Below are positions 7,212-11,066 of a DNA stretch of 11,066 nucleotides, one piece after another. This stretch comes from an uncultured Bacteriovoracaceae bacterium (GTDB lineage: Bacteria; Bdellovibrionota; Bacteriovoracia; Bacteriovoracales; Bacteriovoracaceae): contig CALFYV010000348.1 of NCBI GenBank assembly GCA_937952395.1, forward strand, positions 1 to 11,066, written 5' to 3'. Under the pieces are notes generated by a model. It searched no databases. It worked only from the letters and a program-made list of their open reading frames with translations, and was not told the origin of the DNA. Both the position numbers and the translations under genes were made by a program. Positions within the stretch are counted from its first letter, which is position 1, and each line of letters starts with the position of its first letter.

Positions 7212-7241
7212 TTTATAGTCAAAATCTAGCTCAATGGACAA
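7212..7241 (-). promoter_or_regulatory. Candidate sigma70-type promoter for metF
   Basis: On the minus strand, TTGTCC (7241-7236) and TATAAA (7217-7212) are separated by 18 bp. The -10 matches consensus at 5 of 6 positions and the -35 at 4 of 6. It points at metF, giving a leader of roughly 45-50 nt. It would let metF and the decarboxylase gene be expressed independently of the upstream module. A short AAATC/GATTT inverted repeat (7199-7214) lies over and just past the -10; its meaning is unknown. Confidence 0.4.
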
Positions 7242-7259
7242 AATTACAAGAAGCGTCAA

Positions 7260-7511
7260 TTAGTCTAATTTAAGATGTTCTTCGATTCTTTCAATTCTCT
7301 CTTCTAGGGTCGCGGAATCAATAAGAGTTTGCCTGAGCACAGTATTCATAAATGTTTGATAGCCGATGCCGCGTTTTTTGGCACGTCTTCTGAGTTCAAG
7401 CAGAATATCTCCATCAATCCAAGCGGTGACTCTGGCCTTAACATTACTGTGAGTTAATTGTTTTTCATCAATTACAATTGTCTTCTTTTTAGTTTTTGTC
7501 TTGGTATTCAT
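7260..7511 (-). CDS. Ribbon-helix-helix protein, BrnA/CopG-like putative antitoxin
   Basis: An 83-residue basic protein. The core is typical of ribbon-helix-helix DNA-binding antitoxins: a strand (about 24-32, V-K-A-R-V-T-A-W-I), a first helix (34-47), a turn R-G-I-G-Y-Q-T (48-53) characteristic of BrnA/CopG-like antitoxins, and a second helix (52-63). A lysine-rich N-terminal tail (about 1-20) and a charged C-terminal helix (67-81) flank it; one of these probably contacts a partner. The ATG at 7511 lies inside the end of the DUF4160 gene (23-nt overlap) and has a strong AGGAG seven bases upstream. By analogy with brnT-brnA (toxin first) it is inferred to neutralise the upstream protein and to repress the shared promoter through the inverted repeat at 7740-7761. 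It could instead be a simple regulator without toxin partnership. Confidence 0.8.
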   Translation of the reverse strand: MNTKTKTKKKTIVIDEKQLTHSNVKARVTAWIDGDILLELRRRAKKRGIGYQTFMNTVLRQTLIDSATLEERIERIEEHLKLD

Positions 7512-7725
7512 GCCATTTCTCCTGAAAAAACTCTTGATAGCTCTGCAAAATTTTTCTTAATTTTGTTATTTCCCTTAAACTGATATTTCTTGCGTATATA
7601 CATTCTGTATTTTTAATGAGGAATTTTATTTCTATACCCGCACCAATAACATGAATATGTGGGGGTAGATGGTCCTTGTAGTAAATATAAACCTTAAATT
7701 TATCAACAACTAATACACAGGGCAC
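7489..7725 (-). CDS. DUF4160 family protein, putative toxin-like partner
   Basis: Matches the DUF4160 pattern from memory: a short N-terminal strand P-C-V-L-V-V, V-Y-I-Y-Y, then the family hallmark D-H-L-P-P-H-I-H-V (H19, H23 and H25 from the GTG start), a second beta segment ending near residue 43, and a C-terminal amphipathic helix ending W-H-E-Y. I prefer GTG 7725 over the upstream ATG 7746. The protein then begins M-P-x-V-L as is usual for the family, AAAGGAG sits five bases before the GTG, and the ATG would lie upstream of the predicted transcription start. This gives 78 residues. It is cotranscribed with the ribbon-helix-helix gene (23-nt overlap), the arrangement of a type II toxin-antitoxin pair. 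The biochemical activity of DUF4160 is not something I can state; toxicity is inferred from context only. The three histidines could be catalytic or metal-binding. Confidence 0.8.
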   Translation of the reverse strand: MPCVLVVDKFKVYIYYKDHLPPHIHVIGAGIEIKFLIKNTECIYARNISLREITKLRKILQSYQEFFQEKWHEYQDKN

Positions 7726-7737
7726 AGCTACTCCTTT

Positions 7738-7765
7738 ATTATACATACCTTTGTATGTATATCAA
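7738..7765 (-). promoter_or_regulatory. Strong promoter for the DUF4160/ribbon-helix-helix pair
   Basis: On the minus strand, TTGATA (7765-7760) and a perfect TATAAT (7743-7738) are 16 bp apart. This is the best sigma70-type match I found in the window. The transcription start would fall near 7731, about 6 nt before the preferred GTG start, so the message would be nearly leaderless for the first gene and would lose most of its Shine-Dalgarno sequence. Confidence 0.65.
7740..7761. promoter_or_regulatory. Perfect inverted repeat in the promoter spacer, probable autorepressor operator
   Basis: TATACATAC (7740-7748) and GTATGTATA (7753-7761) are perfect 9-bp inverted arms around CTTT. They fill the space between the -35 and -10 boxes and overlap both. 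Protein bound here would block RNA polymerase. The placement is what is expected for an autoregulating ribbon-helix-helix antitoxin, and such a protein is encoded by this transcript. Confidence 0.6.
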
Positions 7766-7825
7766 TTAACTCAGTAAAAAAGATGCAATAAAGGAGGTAA
7801 ATTTTAAATTTCTAAGCTATTGAAT

Positions 7826-10800
7826 TTATGAGTAGGAAAGATTCGTTTGTAGCCATTTTTCGGCTACTTCTAGGGAAATATTTTTGCGTTTAGCATAGTC
7901 AGCCACTTGATCCTTACCTAAAAGTCCCACATTGAAATAGCGCGATTCGGGGTGGGAAAAGTAGTAGCCACTAATGGAAGAAGGTGGATTCATGGCGCAG
8001 CTTTCAGTCAGTTCCACATTAATTTTTTTGCTTACATCAAGTAGTTTGAAAATCGTTTGTTTTTCCAAATGATCTGGACAAGCGGGATAGCCTGGCGCTG
8101 GTCTAATTCCTTGATACTTCTCTTGAATAAGTTCTTGTTTCGATAATTCTTCACTGGCAGCGTATCCCCAAAGTTCTTTTCGAACTTTCTCATGCATGAA
8201 CTCGGCGTAGGCTTCGGCGATTCGATCACCTAAAGCTTTAATCATAATAGATTTATAATCATCTAGTTTTTCTTCATAAGATTTAGCGTATTCATCAAGT
8301 TTACTACCTGCTGTAACGAAAAAAAAGCCAATATAGTAAGTTTTGTTACTATCCTTTGGCGCAATATAATCAGCCAAAGAAGCATTCGCTGAGCTTGCAT
8401 TTTCCATCTTTTTTTGATTTCGTAAAAAATGAAAAACAGTACCGTCTTTTAAAAAAACATCATCATTTTTTGAATAAGCTTCATAAAAGCTAATAATGGC
8501 TTTTGGCTCAGAAATATTTTTAGTGATCATTTCATCTAAAATTTCTTGAGCTTCATCAAATAATCTTTTAGCCTCTGTTCCATATTTTTCATCTTGAAAA
8601 ATTTTGGGATATGTCCCTTTAAGTCTCCATGTTTGAAAAAATGGGGTCCAATCAATATAAGGTCTCAAATCTTGAGCTGTGATATTGGTAAAGACCTTGC
8701 TTCCGGTGAAAGAGGGTTTGGTTGGAGTATAATTATACCAATCAATTTTTGTTTTATTTTTTATCGCTGTTTTATAATCAGTTAGTACAATTTTTTCTTG
8801 ACCTAATTCATGTTTAGTTTTGAGAGATTGGTACTGTTCCTGAATGTTTTTTATAAAAGTTAAATCTTTACTTTTTAATTTCCCAGCAACTGGAACACTT
8901 CTAGAGGCATCAGAGACATGGACAACCGGCCCATCATAATGAGGAGAGATTTTAACCGCAGTATGAATTCTGCTTGTAGTGGCGCCACCAATCATGAGTG
9001 GAGTTTTAAAGTTTAATCGTTGCATTTCTTTTGCCACATGAACCATTTCATCGAGTGAGGGTGTTATGAGTCCCGAGAGTCCAATAATATCAGCATTTTC
9101 TTTTTTCGCTCTTTCTAGTATTTGTTCACAGGGAACCATGACTCCCATATCAACAACCTCGTAATTATTACAACCCAAGACTACGCCAACAATATTTTTT
9201 CCAATATCATGAACGTCTCCTTTAACTGTGGCTAATAAAATTTTCCCTGCATTAGATGAGGCATTCTTAGCTTTTTGCTTTTCAATAAAGGGTTGAAGAT
9301 AGGCCACTGATTTCTTCATAACTCGAGCAGATTTTACAACTTGAGGGAGAAACATTTTGCCTTCTCCAAAGAGATCACCCACGACACTCATTCCATCCAT
9401 AAGGGGGCCTTCAATGACTTCAATTGGTGCTGAATATTCTTTTCTGGCTTCCTCAGTGTCTTCATCAATAAAATCAACAATACCTTTAACTAGGGCATGT
9501 TTTAGTCTTTCTTGTACACTCGTATTTCTCCAGGCTAAATCTTGGACCCGCTCTTTGGAATTACCCTTAACACTTTCGGCAAATTCCACTAAGCGTTCTG
9601 TTGCATCACTTCTACGATTAAGTAGTACGTCTTCAACCCTCTCTAGTAAATCTTTAGGTATATCCTCATAAACTTCCAGCATCCCAGGGTTAACAATTCC
9701 CATATCCATACCAGCTTTTATGGCATGGTAAAGAAAAGCAGAGTGCATGGCCTCTCTAACTTTATCATTTCCTCTAAAAGAGAAAGAGATATTAGAAACA
9801 CCCCCGCTAACTCGGGCGTGAGGTAAATTTTCTTTAATCCATTTAGTTGCGTTGATAAAATCCACAGCGTAGTTATTATGCTCATCAATTCCAGTAGCTA
9901 CTGTCAGGATGTTAGGATCAAAAATAATATCTTCTGCTGGAAACTTAACTTGGTTAACAAGGATATCATAAGCACGCTTACAAATATCAATACGCTTTTG
10001 ATAGCTATCAGCCTGTCCTTTCTCATCAAAAGCCATGACGACGACTGCGGCTCCATATTTACGGATAGTTTTGGCTTGTTCAATGAATTCTTTTTCTCCG
10101 ACTTTAAGAGAGATAGAATTAACAATACTCTTGCCTTGAGTACACTTAAGTCCTGCTTCAATGACTTCCCATTTAGAGCTGTCAATCATGAAGGGAATGC
10201 GTGCAATATCGGGTTCACTGGACATAAGGTTAATGAAATTCTTCATGACTTCTTTAGAGTCAAGCATTCCTTCATCCATATTAATGTCAATGACTTGAGC
10301 GCCGCCCTCAACTTGATCCACCGCAACAGTGAGAGCTTCATCATATTTTTCATCTTTAATCAGTCTTTTAAATTTAATTGAACCTGTGACATTGGTTCTC
10401 TCTCCAATATTAATAAAGTTTGAGCCTTCATAAGCGAGAAGAGGTTCAAGTCCAGATAAACGCAGGCTCTTTTTATATTCAGGAATTTTTCTTGGTTTAT
10501 ATTTTTTGACCACATCAGAAATAGCTTTGATATGTTCATCAGTTGTTCCACAACAGCCACCAACAATATTGACGAACTCTGATTTGCAGAAGTCTTCAAT
10601 AATACCGGCCATAAATTTAGGTGAATGATCATACTCCCCAAATTCATTGGGAAGTCCTGCATTGGGATAAACACAAATTGGGAACCAGGCTTTATTGGAA
10701 ATATCTTCTACAAAAGGACGCATCAGATCGGCTCCAAAGGCACAGTTAAAGCCAATGCTCATCATAGGGAAGTGAGAAACTGAGTACAGGAAAGCTTCGG

Positions 10801-11066
10801 CTGTTTGACCAGATAAAATTCGTCCTGAGCGATCGGTAATAGTCCCTGAGACCATGACTGGTAATTCAATTTTCTTCTCATCGAAATAGGTTTTAATAGC
10901 GAAAAGTGCTGCCTTGGAATTGAGAGTGTCAAAAATAGTTTCAACTAAGAGAATATCCACGCCGCCATCAATGAGACCTCTAATTTGTTCTGTATATGAA
11001 GTCACTAACTCATCAAAGGTAATAGCTCTGAATCCTGGATTATTCACATCGGGAGAAAGACTACAG
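7826..11066 (-). CDS. metH: Cobalamin-dependent methionine synthase, 5' end beyond the window
   Basis: Transfers a methyl group from 5-methyl-THF to homocysteine through B12, making methionine in the cytoplasm. The frame is open to the window edge. The residues before codon 11047 (S-P-D-V-N-N-P-G-F-R) match the interior of E. coli MetH near residue 150, so the GTG at 11047 is not the true start and roughly 150 residues are missing here. All four modules are visible (numbered from codon 11047). The homocysteine domain has zinc ligands C102, C165 and C166. The pterin domain starts at I-N-I-G-E-R-T-N. The B12 domain has D-V-H-D-I-G with the cobalt-ligating H613. The C-terminal SAM-dependent reactivation domain has R-P-A-P-G-Y-P-A-C-P-D-H. 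The C-terminus (to 7826) is complete. It lies upstream of, and on the same strand as, metF, its functional partner. No clear terminator follows. Confidence 0.97.
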   Translation of the reverse strand, partial: CSLSPDVNNPGFRAITFDELVTSYTEQIRGLIDGGVDILLVETIFDTLNSKAALFAIKTYFDEKKIELPVMVSGTITDRSGRILSGQTAEAFLYSVSHFPMMSIGFNCAFGADLMRPFVEDISNKAWFPICVYPNAGLPNEFGEYDHSPKFMAGIIEDFCKSEFVNIVGGCCGTTDEHIKAISDVVKKYKPRKIPEYKKSLRLSGLEPLLAYEGSNFINIGERTNVTGSIKFKRLIKDEKYDEALTVAVDQVEGGAQVIDINMDEGMLDSKEVMKNFINLMSSEPDIARIPFMIDSSKWEVIEAGLKCTQGKSIVNSISLKVGEKEFIEQAKTIRKYGAAVVVMAFDEKGQADSYQKRIDICKRAYDILVNQVKFPAEDIIFDPNILTVATGIDEHNNYAVDFINATKWIKENLPHARVSGGVSNISFSFRGNDKVREAMHSAFLYHAIKAGMDMGIVNPGMLEVYEDIPKDLLERVEDVLLNRRSDATERLVEFAESVKGNSKERVQDLAWRNTSVQERLKHALVKGIVDFIDEDTEEARKEYSAPIEVIEGPLMDGMSVVGDLFGEGKMFLPQVVKSARVMKKSVAYLQPFIEKQKAKNASSNAGKILLATVKGDVHDIGKNIVGVVLGCNNYEVVDMGVMVPCEQILERAKKENADIIGLSGLITPSLDEMVHVAKEMQRLNFKTPLMIGGATTSRIHTAVKISPHYDGPVVHVSDASRSVPVAGKLKSKDLTFIKNIQEQYQSLKTKHELGQEKIVLTDYKTAIKNKTKIDWYNYTPTKPSFTGSKVFTNITAQDLRPYIDWTPFFQTWRLKGTYPKIFQDEKYGTEAKRLFDEAQEILDEMITKNISEPKAIISFYEAYSKNDDVFLKDGTVFHFLRNQKKMENASSANASLADYIAPKDSNKTYYIGFFFVTAGSKLDEYAKSYEEKLDDYKSIMIKALGDRIAEAYAEFMHEKVRKELWGYAASEELSKQELIQEKYQGIRPAPGYPACPDHLEKQTIFKLLDVSKKINVELTESCAMNPPSSISGYYFSHPESRYFNVGLLGKDQVADYAKRKNISLEVAEKWLQTNLSYS

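Larger units (their letters stand above)
7731..7796 (-). promoter_or_regulatory. Outer 10-bp inverted repeat that can mask the DUF4160 ribosome binding site
   Basis: Plus-strand CTCCTTTATT (7731-7740) and AATAAAGGAG (7787-7796) are perfect reverse complements 46 bp apart. In an RNA running through from metH, the upstream arm reads CUCCUUUAUU and can pair with AAUAAAGGAG, which contains the Shine-Dalgarno sequence of the DUF4160 gene. The inner repeat at 7740-7761 would stack directly on this stem. No rho-independent terminator is apparent after metH, so such read-through RNA is plausible. Confidence 0.45.

Noticed and set aside
7159..7259. Methionine-type riboswitch upstream of metF
   Set aside because: The 101-bp gap is AT-rich, with no conserved multi-helix core or terminator hairpin recognisable as a SAM riboswitch.
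7787..7798. Plus-strand AATAAAGGAGGT resembling a near-perfect Shine-Dalgarno sequence
   Set aside because: No ATG, GTG or TTG follows at a workable distance on the plus strand. It is better explained as the outer arm of the inverted repeat with the DUF4160 ribosome binding site.
7766..7825. Possible rho-independent terminator after metH (T-run on the minus strand at about 7778-7773)
   Set aside because: No GC-containing stem precedes the T-run; only weak AT pairing is visible.
9357..9671. Plus-strand 104-residue Ser-rich ORF
   Set aside because: Antisense shadow of metH at the B12 cap region.
9878..10381. Plus-strand 167-residue ORF
   Set aside because: It lies wholly antisense to well-conserved metH pterin-domain sequence and shows no recognisable protein features.

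Overview
This is an AT-rich chromosomal window from what is probably a Gram-negative heterotroph. My best guess is a relative of Bdellovibrio/Bacteriovorax (Bdellovibrionota). That guess rests on a low-GC, Lys/Glu-rich coding style, a large signalling protein with a PilZ-like tail next to a receiver-TPR protein, and a full-length cobalamin-dependent MetH. It is an inference; there is no rRNA or other strong taxonomic marker here.

Layout. At the left end, a small cysteine-rich ORF (7-207, +) converges on an mgtE-type magnesium transporter gene (220-1350, -). The mgtE ORF stops in what should be the third membrane helix, so the Mg2+ pore cannot be complete. A divergent intergenic region of about 200 bp separates mgtE from a two-gene plus-strand operon (1554-5273). 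The first gene encodes a 790-residue protein with a degenerate receiver-like head, a Trp-rich domain, a highly charged 42-residue tandem repeat and a PilZ-like tail. The second encodes a canonical receiver domain fused to TPR-type helical repeats. This operon meets the next, minus-strand block tail to tail, and the two stop codons lie on opposite strands of the same four bases (TTAA).

The rest of the window (5270-11066) is on the minus strand. In transcription order it holds metH (5' end outside the window), a two-gene toxin-antitoxin-like module (a DUF4160 protein, then a ribbon-helix-helix/BrnA-like protein), metF, and a UDP-glucuronate decarboxylase gene coupled to metF by a TAATG stop/start overlap. 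MetF supplies 5-methyl-tetrahydrofolate and MetH uses it to methylate homocysteine, so metH and metF form a functional pair interrupted by the small module. The sugar-nucleotide gene provides UDP-xylose, or its intermediate, for a surface polysaccharide, and has no obvious metabolic link to methionine synthesis.

The most interesting control region is at 7725-7796. It has a near-consensus promoter (TTGATA, 16 bp, TATAAT) whose spacer is filled by a perfect 9-bp inverted repeat, as expected of an autorepressor operator. An outer perfect 10-bp inverted repeat would hide the ribosome binding site of the DUF4160 gene in any read-through transcript from metH. The promoter's own transcript would start inside that ribosome binding site. 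Both routes would limit translation of the first gene but leave the strong ribosome binding site of the putative antitoxin intact. No RNA genes, CRISPR arrays or insertion sequences were seen. No gene-free stretch exceeds about 205 bases.
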